64,000 bases of DNA, taken from NCBI GenBank assembly GCA_030765065.1, contig CM060976.1, positions 60,310,539 through 60,374,538 of the forward strand, read 5' to 3'. Shown here one piece after another: positions 1-11,005 of the stretch. Position 1 is the stretch's first letter, and every line of letters starts with the position of its first letter. This stretch comes from Deroplatys truncata. Its lineage: Eukaryota; Arthropoda; Insecta; Mantodea; Mantidae. The position numbers and the translations under genes are program-made. Under the pieces are notes generated by a model that saw nothing but the letters and a program-made list of their open reading frames with translations, made no database searches and was not told where the DNA came from.

Positions 1-1304
1 TGTTTCCTTGTAGCAGAGTTATTGCATTAAAGGAGGTGTTATCAAAGCCAACTTCAATATCAATGAAGGCACCAAGTGCTACCTCCTCCTCCCGAAATGT
101 CTTTTCCAGTTTAATGGCAAACTGAAAAAGGGCAGTTTAGTTGATCTGCCTGTAAAACAGGTATGCTGATTCTGGTGCAGAGGACATGTCTTCAAAGTAC
201 CTCCTCTTATATGCGTATCTAATAATTTATCAAAGGTTTTGAGAATCATTGGCATTAAACTGACGGGTCTTAGGGACCTAGCCAGAGTGAAGAGTTTCCC
301 TGGCATTGATGTAAATACCAACCAATGTTGCTTCCAGTTCACTGGTATGTATCCTAAGGCCAAAATTTGCTCTTAGGATTTGCATCACATTGTTTGATAA
401 TTCATCAAAACCTCACTGAAGCATAATGCACATTATTCCATCGCTTCCTGGAGATTTATAGGGTTGAAGTGAGAACACTGTCATTTTAATTTTTCATATT
501 TGATGACTTCCTTGGCGAGTTTCCAGTCGCCTGGAGGCTCTCTTCCTTGAGAGTTTAGACTGCCCCATCCTCCCACAGGTTCATCGAATATAGTCTATCC
601 AGAGAAGTGAACTCTACGAAGTTCTTTCATTGTCTCCTTCTGTTTTATTATATTCTCCATTATCTATTGGATATTGCTAATAAAACTTTGTGGATTTTCT
701 CTAAGAGCCTGCTGAAGTCTAGCACATTCTGGGATCATTTCAGTCTTCTCACACGGCTTCCTCCAGGAGTTCTTCTTGGCTTTCCTCAAGGCTTCATTGT
801 ATTCTGTCAATGATCTGCTATAAGCATTCATTGTTTGGTTCGTTTCGCAAAGTTAAACAATCTGTGAATTCTCTTCCTTTTTCTTGCAAGTCTTAATTCC
901 TCCAATTCCTGTTGGCTTGTCCTGTTTTCAGAACACATCATTAAATGCTGAAATTATTTCATCCTGAAAATGCTCTGCACCAATTTCAAAATCTTCACAA
1001 TTATGAATCGTATGGTCCATTTTACTCAGATTACTGACTAGATCTTTCCTGTAGGAATCCCGGTCAGTTCTTCTGGATTCCGATAAGTTCTGATTTGCTT
1101 AGAAATACATCTTACTTCAAATTGGATGTATCTGTGGTCTGAATAACTTTCATCATCACAATACCAATCTTTAATTAAGTTTCCCACACAGCTGATTGCT
1201 AAAGTCCTGTCGATAACTCCCTGCCTTCTTGTAAGTAGAACACTTACGTATTGGTTAGTAGCAGAATATAAACAATACTTAATAGGGCAGTCAGCTTGTA
1301 TCAT
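1..1304 (-). pseudogene. Non-LTR retrotransposon fragment (EN end, linker, RT start)
   Basis: Reads right to left. Positions 1304-1038 give the end of an apurinic-type endonuclease, with a VIDRTLA segment and the SDHRYI motif typical of LINE endonucleases. About 1000-480 is a decayed linker with recognisable pieces (for example a KETMKELRRVHFSG stretch, then a stop). Positions 363-1 give the start of the reverse transcriptase: a PVNWKQ segment, SLRPVSLMPMILKTFDKLLD, LHQNQHTCFTGRST, and at the window edge ALGAFID. It is cut by the window before the catalytic FADD/YADD box. Several frameshifts and stops separate the blocks, so it is dead. The RPISLTSF/LHxxQHAYQ style of RT is common in insect Jockey/CR1-group LINEs; the exact clade is not settled. 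The 5' end seems lost near 1304, which fits ordinary 5' truncation. Confidence 0.8.
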
Positions 1305-1340
1305 GGATCAAGTTCGGAGCAAATGTCTTGAATCTGATTT

Positions 1341-1500
1341 CCATTCGTTAATTAATTGCTGTTTTAACAAGCCGTGTGTAGGCTGAAGTTGCAAATATAG
1401 AATCAGACTGAAAAATGCAATGCCATAGTTGGAATTTGAACCAGGATTCTTCGATTTACCGTGTCGCTGCTCTAATCAAATGAAATTCCATGGCAGCATG
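1341..1500 (-). mobile_element. Short tRNA-headed SINE, family S2, copy 1
   Basis: On the minus strand it begins TGCTGCCATGG, has a degenerate A box (GATTAGAGCAG), a B box (GGTTCAAATTCC), then a body with TTTTTCAGTCTGATTCTAT and ends AATTAATTAACGAATG. It aligns along its whole length, about 160 bp, with the plus-strand copy at 15191-15352. That shared length in two unrelated places is what defines it as a dispersed element rather than a stray tRNA pseudogene. It lies about 40 bp upstream of the LINE fragment at 1-1304. Confidence 0.65.
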
Positions 1501-2677
1501 CCAGTAAATTCCCCAACTGATTCCCATTGTTTCCTTTCCCTATCCTCACTGCTGCTAGATGGCGCTGCATATTGGAGTGAATCGACACTATTTGAAAATA
1601 TGCCAGTCTACAACGCATATCGCCAAGTAACCTTTTGTAAAATTTTAATTGGAATAGCATTAATTGCTCTGTGAATATTGAGTTTAAGGAGTGTGAAGCA
1701 AGATAGTGCCACAATACACACAGCTTGGATTTCAAAGCATTTCAGTTTGGTCTTTGGCAAGCCTACTGGAATGATTGAAGCTGCTATCCATGGCAATTGT
1801 GTTGCTTTATGTTTATTACATTCCGTGCATTTCAGGATATGATTAGTGCAAATTACAGGAAAACGAATAAAGCAACACTAAAACAGAAGTGGGTAATATG
1901 CATTTGTAACGAAATAGGACTCATTTTCATGCGTTTATGAGTAGGCATAAAATAAATCACACCGAGTGTTTTGCTCTTTTTCCTGAATAGGGATTCCGGA
2001 AGTGATGAACATTTTTAAAATGTTTGTTGTTCGACTTACTCTTATAAAAATATTCCCCTGTAACGTATGTGTATTATTGTATATACTGAGGCTTTCATTG
2101 TTTCTAATCCTCTTCAACAGTTACATTGTACAATATCTTCACTTCTATTGAAAATTGTTTAAAATAAAAAAATTGTTTGCACAAAGGCCTTTTTGATATA
2201 GTCAGTTATAACGAATTTGAAAACTGATTTTTGAAATGATGACAAAGCGTCTGTATGAAGAAGGCACAGACATTTGTAACGACTAATGATAAAGCTAAAA
2301 GTCGGTTGTTTAAACCAATTATCTGTATTCAAGAATCCCGAATGAAATTGGGAAAATTATTCCTCTTCCGGTTCACATTAAAGTTAGTCATATCAGCACA
2401 AAGAAGTGTAGCTATGTTATAGCCAGTAAAAAGAAAATCAAGCAAGCAAGCCAAGCTTCCCATAGCCTGCCTCAAGTCGGGTTGTGCCTGCCTGCCCAAC
2501 TGAGTTAACGTGCGACTATCTAGCTGTGTTCCAGATAGGCCGAACGAAGTTAAAAGGTGGCATTTGTATACCTCTGGTATGGCCGTTCTTCAGAACACCG
2601 CATCTACCTTAACAGTTATGAAACTCTCTCTCATGCTCGTCTAATGTAAGCAAATGTGAAGAAGAAGAAGAAGAAGA
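1501..2677. other. Anonymous AT-rich sequence
   Basis: I see no gene, no tRNA-like box and no recognisable element here. A short GAA trinucleotide run (about 2658-2678) sits at the left edge of the next family R copy. Confidence 0.5.
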
Positions 2678-3516
2678 AATGCATTCACATGACTTTCTTT
2701 AACTTCTATAGTTGATTAGTGGGTATACAAAATAGTCTTACTAAAATTTCTTTTTATATCTACTTTATTCTAATCCAAGTAAGATTTTGCAGAAATAGCT
2801 ACAGCACGATACACATTTCATTACAGATACAAAGGGAACAGCTAAAGTGAAATGTTTAAGAATTGGACGCTATACGCTGACCTTAAAATTCCATACTGTT
2901 TCAATGGAATCGCGAGAAACAACTGCATTTGTACTTTAAGAATGGCTATGCGTTGAACAATTCGAGCAATTAATAACGGATATCTCGAAAATGGCTGATG
3001 CCACAAAAAACGTCATTTGAAATAAATTATGTGTTTTAAAGAGATCTACATCTCTTGTACAGTGCGTTTTCGTCTATCGCTTAATGTTTACAAAATACAG
3101 AAGATTATACAAAGTTCCTTCCAAATGAAGACTTCAAAAGCTATTTCCAAAAATTCAAGATATACGTTTTATTTTTCATCTTTAATATATAGTATTTTAT
3201 TTAAAATCCTTAAGCTAGTTTTATAAAATAAAAAAATTCGAAAAATATTTCATGTAAAGGGTAGTTTGGGATGGGGGGATTTTCTTGAAAATGTTCTATC
3301 GTATCTTTGAAAGATACTGAACTTAAATACCAAGTTTGATTGATTACTTTTCATTTTTGAGTTATGCTGTTCACAGACACACACCTTTTTCTAAAATTGT
3401 ATTTTTTTATTTAAGGGGCCTTAAAACGTGTATTTTCGAGTAAAATCGCAGTATCGAGATTTTGAGGTACAATACAATGTCTTCTTTATTTACTAGGTAC
3501 GTGGTAGAGAAAGTAA
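2678..3516 (+). repeat. Family R repeat, full-length copy
   Basis: Non-coding repeat of about 0.84 kb, recognised by comparison with the other copies in this window. It begins GCATTCACATGACTTTCTT, contains the blocks TTTCGTCTATCGCTTAA, TGTAAAGGGTAGTTTGG and GAGTTATGCTGTTCACAGAC, and ends GTGGTAGAGAAAGTAA. ACTTTCTCTACC near the left end and GGTAGAGAAAGT at the right end are inverted copies of each other. No reading frame is shared among copies, so it appears non-coding and non-autonomous; superfamily unknown. Confidence 0.75.
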
Positions 3517-4575
3517 AAAAAAAACAACAACAAAAGCCTAACAAGACAGCTATTTGACGTTTTGCAACCATCACGCTTTAATTTCCATTTTCCAGGTAGA
3601 GCGATGAGGCAACTTTTGAATCCTATGGAAACAACAGAGGCTGGAATTAATTTCCATTTGTATTCATGTCGAGAGAAGTTTACCTTAGTGACTTGATGGG
3701 GACATTCTGCCCACAAGAACGTCGCATGAAATGTTACAACAAAAAAGATGGGCAACTGCACGAGCAACAGTGCCAAGCCTTAAGCCGAGGCAATAAGCTT
3801 GTAACCAGAGTACGGGAATATGAAAATCAATGCTGGAGCGAGGAAACACAAGATCGTGTAATTCGAAAACTTTGTTTCCTATCGCAACAACAGGTATTGG
3901 TGAAAATGTAAAGCTTTATGTATTTCTCTATACCGGTTCATTACTTCGGCTTACCAGCATAAAGTAAGCACACATGAAGAGGTCATCTTATTCTTATTTA
4001 AACATAGAATTTTGTTCGGTAGAAGCTTTACACTGATGTTTAATGTAGGAATTGTTATGATTCTCAGTTACCTTCTGTAAATGTAATTAACGTTTATGCT
4101 AGCAATTAATATACAGGCTGTAATCGAAATAAGGTGTCCTTTAAAACGACAATAATAAACACTATACTGAGCAGGTTTTGTTATCAATATTTTAATATAT
4201 CTACTGCATTAAGTAACTCAAGAACAGCGGAATCGGTCAATTTGACCCTTAGAAGAATGTAATCTCTACTTATGGTAGAAAAAATTAAACACAATTTCCT
4301 CTTGTGCCATTTTTGTCATTTTGTGTGTTCAATATGCTCACCAAAAATGAATTGTTTTGCCTGAAATTCAATTGTGATCTAGGCTATCAAACCTTAGATG
4401 TCTGAAAGGGCCATATTGATCCCTTTATAAAAAACTATGGTCTTTTTATAGTTGACAAGCTAAATCTTTTTCATGTCTTCAGTGACAAAAATTTATATCA
4501 ACAGTTACAATTATAACAACAATGCTTATGTTCAGAAATTAACAATAGAAAAAGCGCCCTTTCACCAGACATTCT
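3517..4575. other. Anonymous sequence between inverted R ends
   Basis: No gene or known element recognised. It is bounded by the last about 20 bp of an R copy (3498-3516) and the same bases in inverted orientation (4576-4596). It may therefore be spacer or an element between two R-derived ends. The 81-codon frame at 3666-3911 resembles no family I know. Confidence 0.4.
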
Positions 4576-4690
4576 TGTCCTTTTTACTTTCTCTACCACG
4601 TACGTAACGTTTACCAGTTATACAAGTTTATACAAAATTCTTTCCAATAAAGAGGACTTCCCAGGCTATACCTAGCAAAATTCATTGTAT
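4576..4690 (+). repeat. Rearranged family R fragment
   Basis: The first about 20 bases are the R right end in reverse orientation (TTACTTTCTCTACCACGTAC). They are followed without a gap by plus-strand R middle sequence starting ACGTTTACCAGTTATACAAG. That order does not occur in an intact copy, so this is a rearranged joint. Confidence 0.6.
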
Positions 4691-4857
4691 GCAATTTAGT
4701 TTCTTTTGTTATAAAAGGTGCAGTGTAATGACACAATGATTGGTGGTCCGACGGAAAGCACTTATTTGATATTTATATTTTATCGCAGATACTATAATAG
4801 GACCGTAACGATAGTATCACGACAACTTAAAAGGTGAACATAGTTAATGAGTAAATA

Positions 4858-5036
4858 TTGACTTTCTGCCCTCCTTTACTTCTGTAGCATTTACTGAGTA
4901 GCTAGTTACTTTCTAACCTCGTTACTTCTGTAGCAGCTAATGAGAAACAGGTTAGCTTGTCTCCGTTACTTTTGTAACAGTTATAATAATGTAACCCTTT
5001 CAAAATAACTGTTTCGTTACTTTGGCCACCCCTAAG
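4858..5036 (-). mobile_element. hAT-type transposon end with subterminal GTTAC motifs
   Basis: Read on the minus strand it starts TAGGGGTGGCCAAAGTAACG, like the CAGGGGTGGC termini of hAT elements. It is followed by repeated AGTAAC/GTTACT motifs (CTGTTACAAAAGTAAC, GAAGTAACGAGG, AAAGTAACTAGC), the kind of subterminal array hAT transposase ends carry. Only one end is recognisable; no transposase is present. Confidence 0.5.
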
Positions 5037-5929
5037 TTTAGTCTTTAGTTAATTTGTTCACCAGCAAATCCGATACGATCACACAAATATAACTACTGTC
5101 TCGAGTGCACGGAAATGTGCCCATTCTTTTGCTTTCTTTTGTGTTTTTCTTTAATGTTGGCATCTGTGCTACACACCAGTCCTGAGAGGGCCAATATCTT
5201 GTTGGTTTGCACACATATACATAGACTATAAACAAAAGTCAGGCCTAGATGAGCGGTGAAAGGGGAGGATTACGGAAATATTCACCTGAGTGGCTGGAAG
5301 GCATGGTTCGTAACGGCGATCCACACCAGCCCCTGGTTGAGTTCGTTTGATGGAATAAGATTGACACTCAAACTTTAACCTATGAATAGACGTCGATATC
5401 ATGCTCAGAAGCAAAAGAAAAGGGGAGAGCAGACAAACATTAAGTGGAGTGCTAGAAGCAGGTGAGGGACTGGGCAAGGGCAATTTGGTATTTCCTTGAT
5501 AACATAATCCAGTGCTCACTTATGATTTTTGTATTTGTCACGATTTCATGCACTAGACTGTACACTACTAGGGAGAGATATTCCGCTGTATGCCTGGAAT
5601 AGCGCTTGTCATGAATACAGGTTTCCTTTCCATAGTCTTCTCTAGATGGTTCTGTATATCAGGCAAATGGCACTATTTAGTATCTATTGAGATAATTATC
5701 GCTCTAGTTGTTAATTTCAATTAGGTAAGTGAAGCAAAAGCACAGCGTTATAAACACGAGTAAAAGCATACTTAAATATTAAAATTGTAAATTTTAAGTT
5801 CCTGACAAGTTGTATTTGTATTTAGTGTTTATAACTCGCACCATAATAGAACAAGCACCTAGTGGTAGAATCGGCTGTATATTTTGCACCAAGTCATTCA
5901 TTTGTGACCCGCTTCCCCCCACAAAAAAT
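5037..5929. other. Anonymous sequence
   Basis: Nothing recognised. The overlapping short frames at 5038-5519 lack any family signature. Confidence 0.45.
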
Positions 5930-6434
5930 TAACCATTACGTTCACATATCTTTCTCTGTCCACTATTGTTTATTTTTACATATCTTCCAAAAATGTTCTT
6001 ACAAAAACCTCTTTTTCTACTTACTTCATGTTAATTGAGATAAACGTTTGTAGAAATCGTTTCAGCACACATTTCGTTGTGCGCAAGAGGGACTTGTGAT
6101 GCTGAAGAGATAGTCAAATATCACAAAAAGTAATCGATATATGCCAGCTTTAAAATTCAATATTTTTGCATGACATCATGATATACCCAAGAATGCTGCA
6201 TTAGCACTTAAAAAATGTAAAAATATTTGAAATTTCAAACAAATAGTAATGAATATCTCGGAAATGGTTGACGCTACACAACATTTTGACATTGTATGGA
6301 TCTAAGTTTTTTGTTGGTAAGTGTTTGTCTATATTGGTTTAGCAGTAAATAAATTCAATCAAAATGAACAGGACTTTTATCAGTCATGGAAATATCTTTA
6401 ACATATGGTACTTCATCAAAATCCTTAGCTATTT
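5930..6434 (+). repeat. Family R, right-truncated copy
   Basis: Covers the left about 60% of R, from TTCACATATCTTTCTCTG to the block AATATCTTTAACATATGGTA. It then stops and is followed within about 15 bp by the start of the next copy in the same orientation. The missing right part is not found beyond that next copy, so this is truncation rather than simple interruption. Confidence 0.65.
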
Positions 6435-6447
6435 TTGAGGAAAACAA

Positions 6448-7262
6448 ATATAATGTGGTGCATTCGCATGACTTTCTCTACCATCTGTCGTTTATTAGTG
6501 AGTATACAAGCTATTCTTAAAAGCTTATTTTTATATCTAGTACGTTTTAATCCAAACAAACCTTTGCAGCGTTTCGTTATTTGCACATGTTTCGTTATGG
6601 ACACAAAGAGAACAGCGATAGCAAATGTTTAAGAACTGGACACTATACGCTGGCCTCAAAATTTCATACTGTTTCCATGCAATTGCGAGAAACAAGGACT
6701 TTAAAGAATGACCAATAAATGAAACCGATATCTCAGAAAGGGCTTTTATTTATCTGAAATAAATTGTGTGTTTTAAAGGTATTTACATGTCTTGTGTTGT
6801 GCGTTTCCGTCTATCGCTTAACGTTTAACACTTATACAAGATTATAGAAAATTCCTTACAAATGAAGACTTTAAAGCTATTCCCAAAAATTCGATATATA
6901 GATTTTATTTGTCATGTAAATATCTTTAATATATGGTATTTTAATCAAAATCATTAAGAGCCATTTTTTAGAAAATAAAAATTTTCGAAAATGTTCCATG
7001 TATAGGGTAGTTGGGGTGGGGGATTGTTTTAAATCTTCGTGTATCCTTGGAAGATACTGAACTTTAATACCAAGTTTGGTATTTACCGACTTTTCTTTTT
7101 TGAATTATGTTGTTCACGGACACACACAAAGGAACCTTTTTCTAAAAATGATTTTTTATTAGGGAGCATCAAAACTGTATTTCCGGTGAAATCTCGGAAT
7201 GGAAGTTTTGAGTGGAATGCAATATCTTCTCTATTTACTATGTAGTGATAGAGAAAGTAATA
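6448..7262 (+). repeat. Family R, full-length copy
   Basis: Runs from GGTGCATTCGCATGACTTTC to GTGATAGAGAAAGTAA, about 815 bp. All internal blocks are present in order, including GTATTTCCGGTGAAATCTCG close to the right end. It is one of the better references for the family. Confidence 0.75.
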
Positions 7263-7837
7263 AGTGCAGTTTGGAGTCGGAGATTACGAGATAAGTTTGG
7301 CGTTTCCCCGATTCTACCTTGTAATTAAGTACCTTATACTTAATTTCTAATCATTCCTAAGTAGAAATATACAGGAAATAATGTAAGGTGGATAGAATAA
7401 TTGCTCGGTTTATGAATACTGTTAATACATAACGGATATATGAGAATTTTCATGGGAATAGAAAATTGTGTATGTGTTCCTGGGAATTATAATTCTGCTA
7501 AATAGGTTTAATTAATATGGTTCTCTCTCGCTTACATAAGAATTTTTAAATTCATGTTTATAAAGGAATAAATTAAAATTAATTAAATGGTACTTGCCAT
7601 AAGCAACAAAAAATAGTAGATAATGATACCAGGGATAAAAGTAGAGCTTCATTTTACGAGTAGGAATGTTTGCGCAACGAAGGCCGTAGGCAATCCTACG
7701 AACAAAACAAAACCACTTTTAACATCTCTGGCATATACATTTTTAGACAGTGCTCGAATTTGTAAAATATAAATTATATTGAACCTGAAACTAACAGATA
7801 TGACGTTTAGAACGTGGTTCTTGAAACAAGAGAAACG
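7263..7837. other. Anonymous AT-rich sequence
   Basis: Nothing recognised. The 85-codon minus frame at 7649-7906 runs into the adjacent R fragment and is not considered a gene. Confidence 0.45.
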
Positions 7838-7946
7838 AGTTAAAAAAATCTGATGTGTTGCATTCACATGACTTTCTGTACTCTTGCACAAACTATTTTT
7901 ACACACTCATTCTCCATCTACTTCATATTAATCGAGATATTATGCC
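7838..7946 (+). repeat. Family R, left-end fragment
   Basis: Begins AAATCTGATGTGTTGCATTC and carries ACATGACTTTCTGTAC and TTAATCGAGAT; the rest of R is absent. It matches most closely the left end of the copy starting at about 34486 (both read ACTCTTG(C/T)ACAAACTATTTTTA), so the two may belong to one subfamily. Confidence 0.6.
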
Positions 7947-8143
7947 GTGCAAATGGCATTAGGGTGCCGTCCAGTCCAACTGCCGTTCTCACACAGAAAG
8001 ACGGACAGTTAGCCTTCTAGGTATCATCCCTGGAAATGCTATCTTGCTTCGTCACGTGTCCACAGAGACTCCAGCGCATGGCAGCCGGATCTTCTACTTC
8101 GTGCCGTGCAGATGGCGTTAGGATGCCGTCCAGTCTAACTGCT
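7942..8143. repeat. Direct duplication of a 40-bp segment
   Basis: A segment reading TGCCGTGCA(A/G)ATGGC(A/G)TTAG and continuing through TGCCGTCCAGTC to AACTGC occurs at about 7942-7983 and again at about 8102-8143, 159-160 bp apart, with a handful of differences. The element of origin was not recognised. Confidence 0.5.
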
Positions 8144-8242
8144 TGCATTGTCTGTAGATAGATGGCATAGCATTCGCTATTACCACTTATTTTTCGTTTC
8201 ACTATTGTTTTAGACTTAAACTGGAACTTTGGGTCGTGGTAT

Positions 8243-8392
8243 TAAATACATTACCTTGGTATTAAGTATTTACCTTGGCGACTGAGGAAAACCACGAAAA
8301 AACCTCAGACAGATTGAACGGCCCACGGGATTAGAACCCGGGACCTCCCGCCTGAGCCATCCGCTCGGCCATTTACCGCTCGGTAAAATATT
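8243..8392 (-). mobile_element. tRNA-headed SINE, family S1, fragment
   Basis: On the minus strand there is a B-box-like GGTTCTAATCCC after GGGAGGTCCC. A body follows with GAGGTTTTTTCGTGGTTTTC and CTCAGTCGCCAAGGTAAATA, ending in short repeats of AATACC. The upstream A-box part is weak (GATGGCTCAGGCGGGAGG). The same head-body arrangement recurs at 22385-22505 and, more distantly, 48545-48680 and 45602-46225. Confidence 0.6.
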
Positions 8393-8984
8393 ATTCTAAA
8401 GCTGTTTACATGGAAATCTTTGTGGAAGCAAGCAACTGCAAGTTATCGATATAATTGACCATCAGTTAGAAGCACAGGACCACTTGCTTCATGTTCATAT
8501 TTTTCACAGTACCTTTGTTACTCGATATGTGTTAAAACAGCACCACTCATGACCAAAGTTGTTAACCTTTACGGACAAATTTTGGCAATCAGTAGAATTA
8601 AACAAGTTAAATTTGTGATTGAGGCAAGCGGACCATATCAAGCATGGAACTGCGCCTAGTTGTAGAGCAATCGGTCGGTAGAAGAAGGAACAAAACAGGC
8701 ACTCTCCCAGAAGACGTTTTACCCGCAAAAGGGCACTTCTAAAGAGGGTTGGATAGCCCAAAAGAGACAAGACAGTTTAACAAACGGGAAGGCCTGTCCA
8801 CTCAGCCAACAACTGAAACTTTGGAAACAATAAGAAAAGAAAAAGGGACGACCCCAGAGGGAAAGTTAAGTTTAACTCAAGGCAGCGATCCACCTGCTAT
8901 AACGTGATTAAACCTACTTTCTTTTTATACACGGTGCTCTAAGTTTCAAAGATAACAGATGAAAGTAAACCCGATAATTGTCGA
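8393..8984. other. Anonymous sequence
   Basis: Nothing recognised on either strand. The 88-codon minus frame at 8504-8770 has no family signature. Confidence 0.4.
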
Positions 8985-9250
8985 TGAAAAAAATTTGATG
9001 TGTTATTTCACACGACTTCCTCTGCTCACTATCGTTTTATATAGCTTCTACAACCGTTCTTATAAAACCTCATCCTTCTCTCTGCTTCATGTTATCGAGA
9101 TAAACGTTTGCAGAATTAGTTTTATTACACACTTTGTTGTAGGTGCAAAGGGATACAGGAAACCGAAGTGATAGTCACATGTTTAAATGTGGTCACTCTT
9201 TAATATCGGCAGCACTTCAAACAAGGATGCTACACAGGAGAATTGTGACT
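8985..9250 (+). repeat. Family R, left part
   Basis: Starts AAATTTGATGTGTTATTTCA and continues through CGAGATAAACGTTTGCAGAA and GTTGTAGGTGCAAAGGGATA, then loses similarity near 9210-9250. It supplies the uninterrupted form of the region in which copies at 9435-11005 and 13080-14265 carry insertions. Confidence 0.6.
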
Positions 9251-9434
9251 AAAAAAACAAATAAATAAATAAAATTGATATACGAAGATTGGAAGAACTG
9301 TTCAGAAATAAAATATTAGCCATGGAAGCAACGCAATAACTTAATACTATGGGCTTTATAATGAAATTACATTCTGCTGTGTTCATAAATATTGAAAGAT
9401 ACATTGATATATGGATGCAAAATTGTGGATATTT

Positions 9435-11005
9435 TACCGAAAAATCCGATGTGTTACACTCGCGTGACTTTCTCTACCCTCTATCGCTTATTAGTGCGTA
9501 TACAAATTATTCTTACAAAGTTTGTTTTCCTATCCACTTCATTTTAATCGAGATAAACTTTTCCGGAAATAGCGGCATTAAGCCGCTTGTATACGATCAA
9601 TTTTTTGTCAAATTCAATACTTTACAAGACTTTTCAAGAGTTGTCACAACTTTACAACTTTTCTTGTCAAATTGCTTCCAATACGGTCAAAGACTTCACA
9701 ATGATTTGATGGCTTTGGTCAATGAAATGCGAGTATTCACAGTGCGTCACGAAATCTGCAACATGGCTGAAAGCGAAAAGTAAACAAAAATGGCTACCCG
9801 GCCAAGGTATGTCGTATGCGAACTGATTAGGTTATACACAAGCTAGCCATGTCTGTACGTCGAGGGATCCGTGGATTACCACAAGATGGAGCAGATGAAG
9901 ACGATTATCAAGAAATATTTGCCAGGCAGTTTTCCGAACTAAGTATATAATGCAAAGTTATATAGTGTGGTTAACCTATCGGTTGGTGTTATTTCCATTG
10001 TATTCCATAACCGTAAGTGATTTCATTGGATATAATTGGTGAAAGTGCTACATAATATTACTAAAGAACAGTATTTCATTGCGAATTCTTATACTGTGAC
10101 ACCAAAACTAAATTGCTTTGCGCGTGATAAATTATCAATGTGTTCTGAAGGATTTCAGTTTGGCGAAGAGACAGCTTGTAAGTACACATTTTTGATAATG
10201 TCAAGTCTTGCCAAGTCTTTTCCAATCTTATCACATATTGAAAAAAATTTCACAATTTTCTTGTAAACTATTGAATTGAAAAAAAAAAGTTTGATCGTGT
10301 ACAAGAGGCTTTACACATACAGATACAAAAGGAATAGCGAGTGTCAGATGTTTTAGAGCTGGACGCTATACTGAACTTAAAATTACATATTCTTTCCATA
10401 ATATCGCGAGAAACAACTGAAAATTGACAGGACGTTAAAAGAATGGCTAATTGTAAGTATTGAATATTTCCAAAAATAATAACGGATATCTTGGAAATGA
10501 TTGATGCCACAAAAGAGTTATTTGAATTAAGTTGTGCATTTTAAATAGATTACATTTTTGGTGTAGTACGCTTTCGTCTATCGCTTAACGTTTACAAGTT
10601 ATTCAAAATCATACAAAATTTCTTCCGAATGAAGAGAACTGGAAAGGTATTTAGAAAATTGAAGATATCCATTTTATTTTTTAGGTAAATATCTCTGGTA
10701 TATATGGTATTCTAATAAAAAACGCAATTTTTGAGAAAATTAAACAATTTCGAAACATGTTCCACGTAAAGGGTAGTTGGAGGTGAGGGATTTTCTTAAA
10801 AATATTCGTGTCAAGACATTGGAAGGCACTGAACCTAAACTTGAGTTATACTGTTCATAATTACACATATACACGTGAAATTTCTCAAAAATGCTTTTTT
10901 TTATCCTAGGGGCGTCAAAACACGTATTTCCTTTGAAATCTCGATATCAAATTTTTGGATGGAATGCAGCACCTTCTCTACTTACTATGCACGTGCTAGA
11001 TAAAA
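9435..11005 (+). repeat. Family R copy interrupted by a 730-bp MITE
   Basis: The left part (9435-9580) starts AAAAATCCGATGTGTTACAC and ends at GCGGCATTA. The right part (10311-11005) resumes TTACACATACAGATACAAAA and runs to the family's right-end blocks (TTCCTTTGAAATCTCG, CTACTTACTATGCACG). The two parts are adjacent in other copies, so the sequence between them is an insertion. The 144-codon frame at 9349-9783 crosses this junction and is an accident. Confidence 0.75.
9581..10310. mobile_element. 730-bp MITE with PIF/Harbinger-like target duplication
   Basis: The left end AGCCGCTTGTATACGATCAA and the reverse complement of the right end, AGCCTCTTGTACACGATCAA, match at 18 of 20 positions. A looser match continues inwards (both reach TTTTTT...CAAATTCAA/CAATTCAA). 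The insertion is flanked by TTA on both sides (9578-9580 and 10311-10313). A three-base TWA target duplication is typical of PIF/Harbinger elements. No transposase is encoded; the interior has repeated CTTGTCAAATT-like motifs next to the left end. Superfamily assignment is inference from target size alone. Confidence 0.75.

Noticed and set aside
9349..9783. 144-codon plus-strand frame
   Set aside because: It starts in the left flank, crosses family R and ends inside the nested MITE, so it is a chance frame over a repeat junction.
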